NCBI RefSeq assembly: GCF_048128805.1
Contig: NC_136005.1
Span: forward strand, 2,370,983-2,434,982
Source of the DNA: Centroberyx gerrardi
Lineage: Eukaryota; Chordata; Actinopteri; Beryciformes; Berycidae
Length of the DNA stretch: 64,000 nt
Reading direction: 5' to 3'
Under the pieces are notes generated by a model. The model was given only the letters and a program-made list of their open reading frames with translations. It was not told the origin of the DNA and searched no databases. A program made the translations under genes and the position numbers. Position 1 is the first letter of the stretch; each line of letters opens with the position of its first letter. Shown here piece after piece: positions 48,431 to 60,970 of this stretch.

Positions 48431-51400
48431 TCAGTGGAAGTGCTGGCAGCGGATCTTCTCCTCGGCCCGCTGCAGCAGCTCCAGCATCTCCTGGACGACG
48501 GCCTGCAGCGCGCGGCCCAGGTCTTCCCCGCTGTACGGCTTCCCGATGGGAGGCACGTGGACGAAGGCGGAGCGGCCGTGGCTCAGGTACAGAGACGTGT
48601 AGTAGGTGAAGTCACACAGATACCTGGGAGGGAGGGAGAGAGAGAGAGAGAGAGAGACAGAGAGAGAGAGAGGGGGGATCAAACAGCTGAAGGGCCTGGA
48701 CACCATGACAGAACACATGACACTTCTGTCCAAAGTGCTTTACAGTCCCATGGGTGGCCACAGTGAGAGACCAGCTCCTAACCCCGTGTTCAGACAGTGA
48801 CCGACATCATCAACAAGCCGCTGGAAGTCTATTCATTTCCCGCAGAGCTGAGCGACCAGGAAAACTCCACCGAGAAAAGTTTGCCATGGCTGAGCTTTTC
48901 ACGGTCATCAGCTGTCCAGTAATAGGGCTGCAACTAACAATTATTTTCACTGTCGATTATTTTCTCGATTAATCGATTAGTTGTTTGGTCTATAAAATGT
49001 CAGAAAATGGTGAAAAATGTCGATCAGTGTTTCCCAAAGTCCAAGATGACGTCCTCAAATGTCCACAACCCAAAAATATTCAGTTTACTGTCATAGAGGA
49101 GTAAAGAAACCAGAAAATATTCACATTTAAGAAGCTGGAATCAGAGAATTTTGACTTATTTTTCTTAAAAAATTACTCAAACCGATTAATCGATTATCAA
49201 AATAGTTGGCGATTAATTTAATAGTTGACAACTAATCGATTAATCGATTAATCATTGCAGCTCTATCCAGTAACCAATCAGATTTCCTTGTTTCCCTACT
49301 GATGTGATTTAGTTTCATGAACAATAGAGCAAAATGGACGAGAACTTGATTGCAGCCACTCAAAGCTTCCCAGTTCTCTACTTTTCTAAGTTTTATTTGA
49401 AAGACTACAGGAGTAAATGTCTCAGAAACGAAGCTTGAAGAACAGCTGATCTGTCGTCTGGGTCGATGTAAGCTCTTAAGTTTTATTGATTTTCTGGCTG
49501 ATTTTTGATTAATGCTACCTCATCAGCCTTTGTAGCTATGTTAACTCACCAGAACAATGTAACATTATGAAAGGCAACACCAAAGCAGCAAAAAATACAT
49601 AATGTGTCTGTTCAAAACTCTATCTGTTTGTTTATCTGAATTCGTGAAAAGTTGACTTTTGGTGTTTACCCAGCAGCGATGTGTTTTGCAGTCACACAGT
49701 AACAGAGCGAGCTGAACGTGTTTTCCTGCCTCCAGGCCTGAAGCCTCACACTAAAATATTCCGGAGGAGCTCAGTACAGCAGGTGGTGCATGAAGCCGCG
49801 GGGTGAAAGGTTCACAAAGTGCTGATTCTGACCCCAAAAACACGAGTTACCTCCCGGCGTCTTTGGAGACGGACACGGCCACTCCCAGCCCCGAGGCCGT
49901 CACCCTCTTACAGACCGACTCCATGTCGATCACCGAGTCGATGCAGTCCGGTCCTCCCACAATGCAACACTGCGAATCGGGACAGAAGCTGCTGTTGTCC
50001 AGGCCCTTGTAGCCATGGTTACGGCCGCACTTCTCCAGAGTGACGGTGGTGGCCATGCCCGACACTCCCACATGAACGACCAGCTGGAAAACAAGATGAA
50101 ACACAAGAAACAACAAACAAGAAAAACAAAAGTTAAAATGACTTAAAGAGGCATTAAGTCAGGTTTTACTGTCCCATAGCACAAAATGACCAATGACACT
50201 CCCACTGCTAACTGGCTAACGGTCATTTCTGTGCTGTTAGCATTGTGTGACCCTCCATCAAATCTCTTTTTATAGTGTTTCAGTCGTCTGACAACAGAAA
50301 CAGAAAGATCTGTCAGTGACAACAGCTGTACTGTGTTAAACACTATGCTGAAACACTAAATAAGTGTCACAGACAGACAGAAAGTTGGAGGAGACAGAAA
50401 GTTGGCTTCTTAACATTGCTGGCAATGGTGGGAACTGATCTATAACCTGTGTCAGCCATGTTGGTGAAAAGGGCCTATTGCACGCAGGTAGGAAATTAAC
50501 ATCCAGCTTGAGTGACAGCTAATAATTCATATCAAAATATGAAGATATGAGCTTGGTGTCGTTACCAAAGCAGCTAATGGAGAGGTGAGGAGACAGCAGC
50601 ATGTGTTGACTGACAACCAGGATTCACAGTTTGATTCATTTCTCTGATGCTTGAATTTTATTTTAAACAACAAACATTGGTGAGATTTTGACATATTTGC
50701 ATTCTCAAAAATGTCATCCTAATATGGGAATTACTTCTGCTCAATTCAAACAAAATTTTTGAAATCCTGCCTACTGCGGCTTTCCTGCACTTTAAGAAAG
50801 GAATAATGCGGGCAGGTCAGGAGCGGCTGCAGCAGGGTGTACTGTAGATTCTTACCAGCGGGTGATACTGCTTCCACAATGAAGGAACCAAACTCTGGAC
50901 TGTCTGGTACTCCACAGGAACCTCGTACACGTGCAAGTCCACTTCCTTTCCCAGGCCGAGCTTCTTCAGTTCCTATCAGGACAAACAAGAACTTACACTG
51001 AAAAATGCATTCCACATTTTAAGAATGCATTTGCCATTTGTTGGACGCTTTTATCCAAAGCGCCTTAAAGCAAACACATTTTTAGCATGTGTGGCCTCAC
51101 TGGGAATTAATCCCATGTTAGCACCATGCTCTACACACTGAGCTGTACAGGACTCCAGATTACATAATGCTGAGGGTGTCACAGCAAAGGTTTCCCATTT
51201 TAAACATCAAAAACTATATTTTCAATCCTAAATAATAAAAACAATCCAACAAGGACTGTCACACTGATAAAAACAGAAGTATTCAGAACTGATGATGGCC
51301 TACGACCCAAACATTAGAGGGCAGTCATCTCTCACTTGCTCTACCAATCTCAAATAACAGCATTTTGGACCGGACTGGCATATTTTTCAAGGCATTATGT

Positions 51401-52386
51401 AAATCCAAAATCTGACAGCAATACTCAACCTTCTTTACAAAGTAACCCATATGAGAATAACAAGAAGGAAAAGATGGAAACAGCAAGATTGTATGGAAGA
51501 CAAATCTGTGTCAAATTAAGTGTGGGTTTCACCCCTGCACCCCCCCCCCCCTTCCACACACACACACACACACACACACCGAAGGGCAAATGGCCGCGGT
51601 CACCAAGCCCCCCCATAAATATTGAAAAGAGGCTGTTTGACCACGTCTGTGACCCGCCACAAAGACGCCTTTTGTTTGCCTTTAATATCCTTATCAAGTC
51701 CGTCTAGACACCCTGACAGCCATTGTCCCCCCCCCCCCCCCACACACACACACACACACACAGAGCCTCCACCCTGCTGCAGGGTGTGAACCAGACTGAG
51801 CGAATCAAGAGCTTCAACATGACATATCCACTATTTGAGAAAGTGACACTCGCTCACAATCACTCTAAGTGATTGAAAGCTCAATATTAAAACTAAATAT
51901 GCTACTTTCTAAAGGATACACACTGTTACAACATGACACACCTTTACAAACTGAATGTGCCATATTTAAGAAATATATAATGAACATAAAGTTATGATCT
52001 TTTTTTTCCCAGAATGAATATTATATAGCAGTCTGGAAATGACTCCAATGTGAATTGGAGTCCAACGTGAATTAACAACAAATCAATTAGAAACTCAGAA
52101 CATAAACAGTTTGATCTAAGAACTTGCTCATACTGGTTTCTGTCCAGGTTGCATTATATAACAAACTTTTAGAAAGCAGAATTCATGTATAGGTGTATCT
52201 ATCCCAGCAATGAAAGGGTAAAAAATACCTGTACTGCTACCCAGCTAGCGTTGACTGTGTGCTCTCCAAATGGCCCAAAACCTGCAAAACATGGCAGTTA
52301 TTTAACTTGCTGAACAGAGTTACATGCTTCAGATCACCTTGGTTTCTATTTCATTATGAGAAAGAGATCAGGTTTGGCTGTTGAAA

Positions 52387-52471
<85 letters not shown>

Positions 52472-53700
52472 TTTCACAAACAGAAATGAAATGTAAACAT
52501 GCACCGTTTGCTCCAAGACAGCAAGAATGCAAACACCACAGTTCTTAGTTTTATTCCTGGTGGGATCACTCAGACAATTCTCTATTAATAACAAATTAAT
52601 AACAAATGTAAATGAGTTGAATCCACTCCGAAGAGATGTTAAGTGGTGCTCCCTAAATGTAGTCTAGTTTGTTTTTTAACTTTTCAGTGCAGAGTGACTA
52701 CATGATATCCACTGGGCTGTCGGGCCATATGTGGCTCTTAGATCTGGCTTGGATATGAGTTGTTAAAGTGTCTTTTGGATTGCAGTGACAATTGTATAGT
52801 TGTTGCTTGTCAGGAATACTGATATATATTTATAGTCTTGTTTTTGTTTGTAGTACAGCAATGTTGCTGCACTGACTCCTCGAATTACTAAATAAAATCA
52901 ATCAATCACTAAAAATCACTCCAAAAGAACTGAAAAACAGCAGTAGAGTACGGATACTGGTCCAGACTTGTTTATAGAAGAGTAGTGGGCAGCCATCCTC
53001 CTGCCTCTCCCCCCTGCGGGGTCAGCGGGTCCCCGGGGTCCCCTGGGGGTCCCGGGATCAGTCTGTCTGACAGGCCGCTGAAAAGAGGCAGAGAGGGTCG
53101 GCAGCTGCCAGCCGGCCCTCTATTGTGAAGCCGCTGTTCCCAGGCTGGCTCATCCTTTATCCGGCTGGGACTGCGCTGCAACAGGCCTTTGTGTCTGAAA
53201 ACACCAAGTCACTGCCCTAGCTATCTCCACTAGGTTCAATATTAAGGATATGAGCTTGTCGGTGTATGAGATCTTTAAGTTGCTGGTTTTTAAGTTGCAG
53301 TATGTCTTCATGTATTGTTTGTACTGTTTGAAAAAGCCAAACCGCTCTAACGTTAGCTAGATTTGAAACACTTTACAATTCTCGCTCGCATTATTTTAGC
53401 CTGTCAACAGTCTGTAATTACATGAAATAAATGAACAGGCCTCGTATTAATGCGTCGGTTGTTATTATTAAAACTACGATAATGTTTCCCCCAGACTGCC
53501 AGCAGCTGGACTGTGAGGAAGCGAGGAACAACTTGACGCCATTAGCGCAGCTGTCATTTACAACAGAGCGGCGTTCCCCACAACTTTTCCAGCACTTCAC
53601 ACTCCTTTCTGTCTGTCGGCAGGGACGCGAAGAGGAGGAAAGAGCGGGAAAGTAAAGCAGACTGACCTGTAACAACCACGGCTCGTTTACTGTTATCCAT
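48431..53700 (-). CDS. pgpep1: Pyroglutamyl-peptidase I
   Basis: Complete gene, five coding exons: 53667-53700, 52229-52281, 50856-50972, 49851-50083, 48431-48623. They total 630 bases (209 aa, the same as human). It is a cytosolic cysteine peptidase of family C15 that removes N-terminal pyroglutamate from peptides such as TRH and GnRH. The start reads MDNSKRAVVVTGFGPFGEH. The catalytic triad is intact: Glu85 (in TLEKCG), Cys149 (in RYLCDF) and His168 (in SAFVHVPP). There is no signal peptide or membrane segment, as expected. The acceptor of exon 5 has a long CT/C-rich tract. It lies head to head with LSM4, 1.8 kb apart, as in human 19p13.11. Its introns contain repeat family A copy 3 with a hAT MITE, a SINE and a GA microsatellite. 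Confidence 0.96.
48764..49640. mobile_element. Dispersed repeat family A, copy 3, split by a hAT MITE (PGPEP1 intron 4)
   Basis: Left part to 48922 (CATCAACAAGCCGCTGGAAG, TTTGCCATGGCTGAGC) and right part from 49266 (GATTTAGTTTCATGAACAAT, TTGAAAGACTACAGGAGTAA, GAAACGAAGCTTG) match copies 1 and 2. The intervening 343 bases are a separate hAT element. Confidence 0.75.
48923..49265. mobile_element. hAT MITE with perfect 8-bp target duplication
   Basis: Ends TAGGGCTGCAACTAA and TTAATCATTGCAGCTCTA. The octamer TCCAGTAA flanks both sides (48915-48922 and 49266-49273). The interior is rich in CGATTAATCGATTA. Confidence 0.9.
51020..51160 (-). mobile_element. tRNA-derived SINE in PGPEP1 intron 2
   Basis: On the minus strand TCCTGTACAGCTCAGTGTGT begins a tRNA-like head. 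The 3' part GGCGCTTTGGATAAAAGCGT is the widespread fish SINE end. Confidence 0.55.
51538..51762. repeat. C and CA tracts in PGPEP1 intron 2
   Basis: C runs passing into CA runs at about 51538-51580 and 51727-51762. The rest of the 1.26-kb intron beyond the SINE has nothing recognised. Confidence 0.8.
52391..52468. repeat. GA microsatellite upstream of PGPEP1 exon 2
   Basis: About 39 GA units (CT on the transcribed strand) lie 110-190 bases before the exon 2 acceptor. Confidence 0.95.
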
Positions 53701-53910
53701 CTTCCGTCGTGTTGCAGAGGATCCGTTGCTTTTTATTCTTTGTTTTTAATCGGAAACCGGGAGTGTGTCCGGGTGTCCGCTCCTCCGCAGCTGACGGCTC
53801 CCTCTGGCCGGCCGCACAACAGCTCTGTTCCCAAGGCATTACGCGTACAACGTGACGTGATGACGTAGGGGGACGTACGCTTGCGTTGCGACGACTTCCG
53901 GCAACAAATG
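53701..53910 (-). promoter_or_regulatory. PGPEP1 promoter and 5'UTR
   Basis: CpG-rich region directly upstream of the PGPEP1 ATG. It has paired CRE-like motifs in GTGACGTGATGACGTAGG (about 53852-53869) and an ETS-type ACTTCCGGC (about 53894-53902). No TATA box is seen. Confidence 0.45.
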
Positions 53911-54726
53911 GAGAAGAGATGAAAACGAAGCCAAACAGTATATCATAAAATGAATTTTAAGGAAAAGTCACCATAAAATTGTTTTGAATGTAGATCTGTG
54001 ATATTCAATATAAATTAAGGCATGGTTCTGTTTCTGTTCAGCATTACTGGCTCTCTTGTCTTATGGCCCAATTTCCATGTTTATAAGTCTAGAGTGGCTC
54101 ACACCATAACTAATAATCACATTTTTATGCTGTGGAAACTAATTGTGATATCATCATGTAAATGGGGATGTTATATTTTTGTGTTATAATGTGAGCAGAA
54201 GAAAATACACAGAACAGCACTGATGCCATTGTTCATAAGGTTTCAGCATTAACTGTTCTGTAATGATATAGATCATTCAATGTATTGGACTGTTTTCTAG
54301 TGATGTTTTAGGGCTACTTCAGTACTGACTTATTAATGCAAAATTTACCCAAACAGCATTTCACCGTATCAACACTTCAGTAGTTTCTATCAACAAAAAG
54401 AAAGAAAAGCAGACGCCAGATGTGAATAGTGTGTTCAGACACTCAAAAATAAACAGATTTATCTTTCCAGAAAATTGTGTGATTTCTAGTTCAGGGTGGA
54501 TTTTCTCTCAACAGCCAGCACGACAACCAACCTCACATCGTAGACCTGACTGTGATTGGACAGAATATGAACGTCATTAAAAGTAGAACATCTGATTGCA
54601 ATAGTGTTAGCTTTGCATTGGGTGGAAGGAAATCAACCAAGGGAAGTGTTTATATGCTCTGAGTCATGCTCAGCACTAGTAAGTATTGTGTATGAATGTT
54701 ACAAATAATTAGAGTAGGAATTAAGA

Positions 54727-55395
54727 TCAAGTTCATTTGGACTCCAGCGCACCGGGGGATACAGGGGAACGATGTGCTGATGTTGCAGCCAAACAGAAAC
54801 AGTAACTGAAGCAAGAAAGGGTGGAGGAGGTTGAGGTCTCATCTTTTTTTACGGTCTGTGGGTCCCATGACATCAGAAGCTAAAGCTTTTATATGGGCAG
54901 AAATGATCAAGAGATGGCAGCAGAGCTGGGAGAGAGAAGAGAGGGGAAGGCACCAGTACAGTATCCAGGGGAAGGTTGGATCCAGTAAAACAAGAGGGCA
55001 AAATAGAAATACAGTTGTGAATACAAGGTTACAAATAGGTCACAGTGGTTTAAACTCAACATTATACAGGATAGGGAAACACAGGGAGGTGTGGTGAATG
55101 TCAGGTAATGGAGACAGTAGAGCATGTGTTACTGCTTTGTAGTCAGTATCAGAATGAGAGGGACAGACTGAAGGAAGAAAATTGAGCAAATTAACGAGGG
55201 GGGGGGGGGGCACTAAATAGCAGCACAGTAATGTTTTTTAGTTTTTGACGGGAAACAGGATTAATAAAAAGAATTTAGTTAGAGTTCAAGAGTCTAGATC
55301 CTCCATGTCTCTACCCACACTGCAGCCCAGTAGGTGGCGGTAACAGACCTTTAAGTTGGATGTCAACCGCCTCAAAACTAAAGAAGAAGAAGAGC
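54727..55395 (+). mobile_element. Degenerate I-clade LINE: RNase H/ORF2 end and 3' tail
   Basis: Translated pieces FIWTPAHRG and GNDV are typical of the LINE RNase H domain. After a frame break come TRLQIGHSGLNSTLYRIGKH and, in another frame, METVEHVLLLCSQYQ, the usual ORF2 C-terminus of these elements. The tail CAGTAGGTGGCGGTAACAGA with GAAGAAGAAGA ends about 115 bases before the LSM4 ATG. Frame breaks and stops show it is dead. Confidence 0.65.
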
Positions 55396-55509
55396 AGCGT
55401 GTGATTGGCGCAGCCACACAGTCAGAGTACGTTGTCAAAGCGGGTCAGTCAGCACCGGGCCAAGAAAGCAAGTCACACACCAATAAAAAGAGATAACGTT
55501 ACCATCATA
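55396..55509 (+). promoter_or_regulatory. LSM4 promoter and 5'UTR
   Basis: The short interval between the LINE tail and the LSM4 ATG contains a GTGATTGGCGC inverted CCAAT box (about 55401-55411) and CCAATAAAAAG (about 55479-55489), weakly TATA-like. The start site is unknown. Confidence 0.4.
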
Positions 55510-56666
55510 ATGGTAAGTATTTAGCTATATTATATGGACATAGCAGCTTTCGACAAATGGATGATTATATTAGCGTGCTTGCTCTCCAGCTAGCTGCATT
55601 AGCAGCGCCGTGGCGCTGGGTCACGAACGTCAAATGCTAATAGCGTTAGCCACGCTAGCTATTGCAAACTAAACGTCACCTGTACGTGGTTGTGGTGAAA
55701 TGTCTTCAGACTGCAGATAGCACTGGAACAAGATATATTTAACATGTTAGACAGATGCTTAGGGCGGTAAAAGTAAAACCCGACCTAGCTATAACCATAG
55801 AGATATAACACTGTGGCGTGAGAGAACGTCAGCGTTACGCCAAACTCTTAATAAAAAAAACTAATAGTTGAATGTTCATTTAGTTATCAGCAAAATACCT
55901 AACGTTACATGGTAGAACATGACTAAAGATGTTTTACGAATCGTTAGTAGAGACCCTCTATACGGCATATACCAACTACACCAAGCAACCCGTCCTTCTC
56001 AATTGTTTGAATTGGTTGCCCCTTTATTCCCACCAAATACACCGTGGTGGGCGGTACCGTTAGCGAGCAGTGTGTGATGTGTAAAAGTTTGGATTTTATT
56101 GGAATTAAGTGCTGCTGGGTGGATCAGCTGTATGCCGAATTCACCAGTGGACACTAACGGGTCGTTAAAGGTCTTACATCATGCTGTACGAGGCGTGTAG
56201 GTATGCCGACAATCAAGAAAGCATTAGTGACAGATTATTGAATCGAGTTTGGTGTGACAGAACAAAGTGTTCTTTATGAAGTGTGATCTGCTGTCTGATT
56301 TTCTGTCGTCACTCTGCAGCTCCCTCTGTCTCTGCTGAAGACTGCCCAGAACCACCCGATGGTAAGAGCCTCAACTCCCCTCTCCAAGGCTGACTAGTAG
56401 AAACCTATAATACTTCCATGGTAGATACTAAGGATGGGACAATATACTTATATCATGATAATTCAATATGCCATATGGGGTTCACAGTACGATGTAATAA
56501 AGTAAAGTTCAGTGACAACAAAGTCTGACTGTGCAGAATTTAGTTAGTTTATTTCTGATCCACAAATCTTTCTAGCGATGCCATTGGCTCGCTAGAATGT
56601 AAACAACAATTTAAAAATGTCATTACAAAGTGCAAATCTGGATGAGCATTGTCCTGTTTTCATGGA

Positions 56667-56700
<34 letters not shown>

Positions 56701-57660
56701 TGGTGGAGCTGAAGAACGGAGAGACGTATAACGGCCACCTGGTCAGCTGTGACAACTGGATGAACATCAACCTGAGAGAAGTCATCTGCACCTCCAGGGT
56801 AAAGCTGAGCTCTGCCGTCACTGGACTTCCCAGCATGCCTCCGGGCGCTGCATGGCGACCGTTCTGTTCTGCGACTCAGTAGTTGTGTCTGTGCGCCTCT
56901 CTGCAGGACGGAGATAAGTTCTGGAGGATGCCGGAGTGCTACATCAGAGGAAGCACCATCAAGTACCTGCGAATCCCCGACGAGATCATCGACATGGTGA
57001 AGGAGGAGGTGGTGTCCAAGGGCCGCGGGCGGGGGGGCATGCAGCAGAACAAACAGCAGGGCAAAGGAAGAGGAGGAGGAGCCGGCCGAGGTGAGACTAG
57101 TGTTGGACTCTTCACTATCCTGAACGTCCATCTGGTTCCACTCCATTATAGAGCTGAGATTTCTGTGCGGGGGGGGGGGGAGGGGTGATTTTCCCTGAAC
57201 AAATCACTAGTGACCGACGTATCGGCCGCTCTGACATCACTTCAGTCACATGATGCTGCAGCCAGTTAGCCTCTACATCCATGGTTAGCAGACATTTACC
57301 AACTGACCCTGGAATGTCGTCCATTTGGATTCCAAATTTAGCCTTTGCAAAGACAATCTGTTGGTTAAGGAGGAGATTTCAAATTCAACAAGTCTCTCAA
57401 CTCTCTGAATCGTTGTACAATATCTGAACAGTTGGCTAACTTAATACTGGAAGCAGTAATGCAATGTGTGTGTGTGTTGGGGGTGTGTGTGTGTGATGGT
57501 TTTGAAAAAATTAGCACTGCATTAATGTGCTCCTCCTGTGTGTGTGTGTGCAGGAGTGTTTGGCGGGCGGGGCAGAGGGATGACCGGCGTCGGGCGAGGC
57601 CAGCAGCAGCCGGACAAGAAACCAGGAAAACCACAACAGGGGATGAAGAACCAGCACTGA
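55510..57660 (+). CDS. lsm4: U6 snRNA-associated Sm-like protein LSm4
   Basis: Complete gene of five coding exons: 55510-55512 (only the ATG), 56320-56361, 56700-56798, 56907-57090, 57554-57660. They total 435 bases (144 aa; human 139). LSm4 is a subunit of the Lsm2-8 ring on U6 snRNA and of the cytoplasmic Lsm1-7 ring that promotes decapping in P-bodies. The Sm fold fills residues 1 to ~80, with Sm1 in [20 protein letters not shown] and Sm2 around [14 protein letters not shown]. The rest is the RG/Q-rich tail (GRGRGG, GGRGRG) that aids P-body assembly and is arginine methylated in orthologues. The ATG-only first exon with donor GTAAGT gives the conserved start [15 protein letters not shown]. 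Exon 3 follows a CT tract and exon 5 a TG tract. Confidence 0.96.
55905..56245. mobile_element. Palindromic MITE copy in LSM4 intron 1
   Basis: TTTTACGAATCGTTAG, ACGGCATATACCAACTACAC and CCAAGCAACCC are inverted by TGGGTGGATCAGCTGTATGCC and GAATTCACCAG...TTAAAGGTCTTACATCATG. Same family as 14630-15030. Confidence 0.6.
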
Positions 57661-57690
57661 CAGGACAGACTGACCTCCACCCTGCTGGGG

Positions 57691-57711
57691 ACAGACAGAC
57701 AGACAGACTGC

Positions 57712-57752
<41 letters not shown>
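57691..57752 (+). repeat. ACAG/CTGT inverted microsatellite in the LSM4 3'UTR
   Basis: (ACAG)n at 57691-57708 faces (GTCT)n from 57713 across a 4-base loop, giving an 18-bp perfect RNA stem 30 bases after the stop. The CTGT run continues to 57752. Confidence 0.9.
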
Positions 57753-58782
57753 CACTGGCAGGAGGACAGACAAGTTGTGCTTTTGCACTGGATTTTTTTT
57801 TAGCAATTTCTGTCTGTAAGAGTTTTTGGTAACATTTTCTTTCCAGTGGCTTTATTCCAGAGTGTCAGAGTGCTAATCCGCAACATTCCTCTTTTGGTTT
57901 TTAAATTCAGTCTCCATCTTTGTCCCTCAGCCTCACTGTGGTGTTTCTGCACTTCCCACAGATCACCTGTCAATCAAACAGTGTGGGCGGAGCTTGAATT
58001 TTCTGTTGCTGCAGTTTGAGTTTCTCTTTTCTTTGTCTGTTCAGTCATGGTGGCTATCGCTGCTCATGCTAACTACCCAGCTCTTCTTCTTCTGTTGATT
58101 CCAAACAAACCGGAAACGCAAATCGCATCACTTCCTGTGAAAAGAGCTACCAGACACTGAAAAGTTTCCATGAACTGGATACAGGTTGGATCACTGTTGT
58201 GTTATAGCAGTCGATAATGGAGAGCAGCAAATTGGAAATTTAGTTATATAAAAAGTTGCGGATTATCACTTTAACCTATGGAACAGGATTGTAAATACAC
58301 AATAATACTGCACATTAAGTACTTAGAAGTACCTAAACTCTCCCTGATACATTTTGTACTTGGAGGAATATACTCAGTATTATTGTGTATATAAATAGTT
58401 TTCCATAGGTTGGTACACTGGAATAAGGTTATTATAATGTTACCTGTCTTTTTTTTTTTGTTTGATTACCAGCTTGTGTCTCCTCAAGTCATTTTCATCA
58501 GAAGGAGCTCAGATCTGTCCAGCTTCAGATGCATGAACTTTTTTTAAATGTTGTTTTCTGTCAGTTGAGTTTCATCCGGTCTGAGCTGCAGTCAGCAGTC
58601 AGCTGACCGCCTGCAGTCTGACGCCGGAATACTTTTGTTAACTGGTTTGTACGACGTGCGATAAGTTTCTCATACTCTTTCCGTCTGAAGCGGACGTGTC
58701 CAACAGGTTTCGTGTTGGTTGGGTTTCATTTTATTTTTGTAACAAAAGACAATGTTGTAATTTATTTACAAGAGAACATGAG

Positions 58783-58788
58783 AATAAA
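58783..58788 (+). terminator. LSM4 poly(A) signal candidate
   Basis: AATAAA about 1.1 kb after the LSM4 stop. The 3'UTR between holds no recognised gene. Confidence 0.5.
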
Positions 58789-59699
58789 ACGACTTTTGTT
58801 AAAGCGGTGGTTGTTTTTCAGAGCGGATCTTCTGCCGTTAGAAGGAAATTTAAATCCAGACGGGACTTCTCAGTGTTGTGGGCCGTATTTATAATTTATT
58901 CATATACATTAAAAAAAAATGTTTTTAGTTTGTTCTGCCATCTTTCTTTTTAGTGCGCAGGTGTTCATGAATCTGCTCTTGGCTCAGCTGTTTGAAGCTT
59001 AATCTGGATCAGACTCATACAGATCAGATCTGATGTCGCTGATTTTGAGTCAATTTCCAAAAATGATCAGATAAGATCACTGTGATCCACAAGATGTGCA
59101 GAGAATCCAGATTTAAACAGACTTTCTGTTGGACAAATAATGTTACATGCTGTTGGGCCAAAAAGAGCGAACTGGATGAAAAAGTGTAAAAGACAGCTGG
59201 TTTGTTAATTTATTCACAGATCAGCACAAGTACACACTGTATAGGAGCTTAAAGGCAAAATTCAAGTCTCGTTATACGGTAATAACTCACTGGCCCCGCC
59301 CACAGGAACTGGTTCACGCCCCAAAATGTCCCAACATGTTGAAAAAACAATTTCAAAGATAGATCATTTTATTTATTGCTAATGTTGGAAAAGTTGCACA
59401 TTGTAACATAAAGCATTCTTTTAGTAGCTATCTTTAACATGAATTTAACATAAATCTATAACACTAACTGATGAATTTATTTATTTATCTTCACATGAAC
59501 ACAAATCCACCAACATTCTCCAACGAATTCCACAAAAACGCTACAATTTTATAATGATTTTATTGAACATTATTCCTTCTGAGATAATTTTATTGAGCAG
59601 GAGGCAATTTGCACATTTTCTTTACTTGTTTGAATATCATAGAAATACATGCAGATACAATAACTTCCTCTCAACAGTAAAATAAACCTTTTCTGCAAA

Positions 59700-60610
59700 A
59701 ACAAAACAAATAACATTTATTTGTAAGGCACCTTTCATACACAACCTACAGCTCAAAGTGCTTTACATCAATAGAAAGCAGATAAAAGTAAAATTCATAT
59801 AAAAGAACAAGCAAAATGCATTGCATTAAAAGAATCAAATAAAGTAAAATAGAAAGATAAAAGAACACAACAAATCATACATCAAATCTGCTCTTTGACT
59901 CCGGCTTTTAGATGCACATTGTGAGTCAACCCGTATGTTTTTCTTTCCTTTTATAATTTTCCTTTTATTCTATTCCCCTGTCCTTCCTGATTCTACTCTT
60001 GATCTGATATTTTCGTCAGATCTCACTGCTTCAGGCAGACGAGAATCAGATTCTCCTCTTGGTCAAAAACCTCCCCATCCACAGATGGATGAGAATCATA
60101 CAGGGTAAAGCTCTGTCATCTAGCTCTTTTGAGTTCCTACATTCAAGCCCCCCCCCCCAAAAGAATCAAATCAAGTAAAATAAAAAGATAAAAGAACACA
60201 ATCAATTTAAACAGTTAAAATGAAGGCTGATTAAAAGCTAAGCTGAAAAGAGAAGTTTTTAGCAGTCGTTTGAAAATGCTTACAGAGCCTGTCTGATATT
60301 CTTTGGCAGAGTGTTCCACAGTTTAGGAGCAGAGTTAAAAAAGGCTGCATCCCCACTCTTCTTCTGAGTGGAGTTTTGTACTTCTAACAAACCAGCAGCA
60401 GAAGACCTGAGGGTCTTGATGGAATGTAGACCAGCAGGGACTCTGTAATGTAGGCCGGTCCTGAGCCATTAAGAGCTTTGTATACAAGTAAAAGAACTTT
60501 AAAATCAATACTAAAGGACACTGGGAGCCAGTGCAATGCAGCTAAAACCGGAGTGACTGTTAAAAGTCGAGCTGCAGAGTTCTGGATAAGCCAATAAGTC
60601 AATATACAAC
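59700..60610 (-). mobile_element. L2/Rex-type LINE fragment with reverse transcriptase C-terminus
   Basis: The minus strand encodes SAARLLT, VTPVLAALHWLPV, IDFKVLLLVYKALNG and GPAYITESLL, the conserved end of ORF2 in L2/Rex1-like non-LTR elements. The 3' part, AAAGTGCTTTACATCAATAG and TTTATTTGTAAGGCACCTTTC (plus strand), matches other tails in the window. It is truncated and frame-broken. Confidence 0.75.
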
Positions 60611-60970
60611 AACAATTTTTTTATTATAGGCACGCAGAGTATTTTCCTGAGCGGATCCTGTGGAGAGGTTATATTCAGATGAGGTTTGGCAGTACGTCAT
60701 CAATAATTTTGATTATTTTCTTCACATGGCAGTGAAAACACAGCAGGCTCACTGGAAACGTTAAGTAGATTGTACCTTCAAAGTATTGTGCGTTCAGGTT
60801 TATTAAGGTTCTTCAATCCAGTGTGCTTTTTTAAAAATCTTTCATAAAAAATCATTACTGGAAAATCAATAATCAGAAGGTAGAATCAGACTTCTTTGGT
60901 TTTAACAGCATATGATGAGGAATGAATCCCAGATGCTTTAATCTCTCTGAACTCAAATCTCTCTGATGGC

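Noticed and set aside
54831-55097. 88-residue open frame between PGPEP1 and LSM4
   Set aside because: It matches the C-terminal region of a fish LINE ORF2 and is frame-broken on both sides; not a host gene.
60384-60602. 72-residue minus-strand frame with ALHWLPV motif
   Set aside because: Reverse transcriptase C-terminus of a dead L2/Rex-type LINE, not an RNF213 exon.
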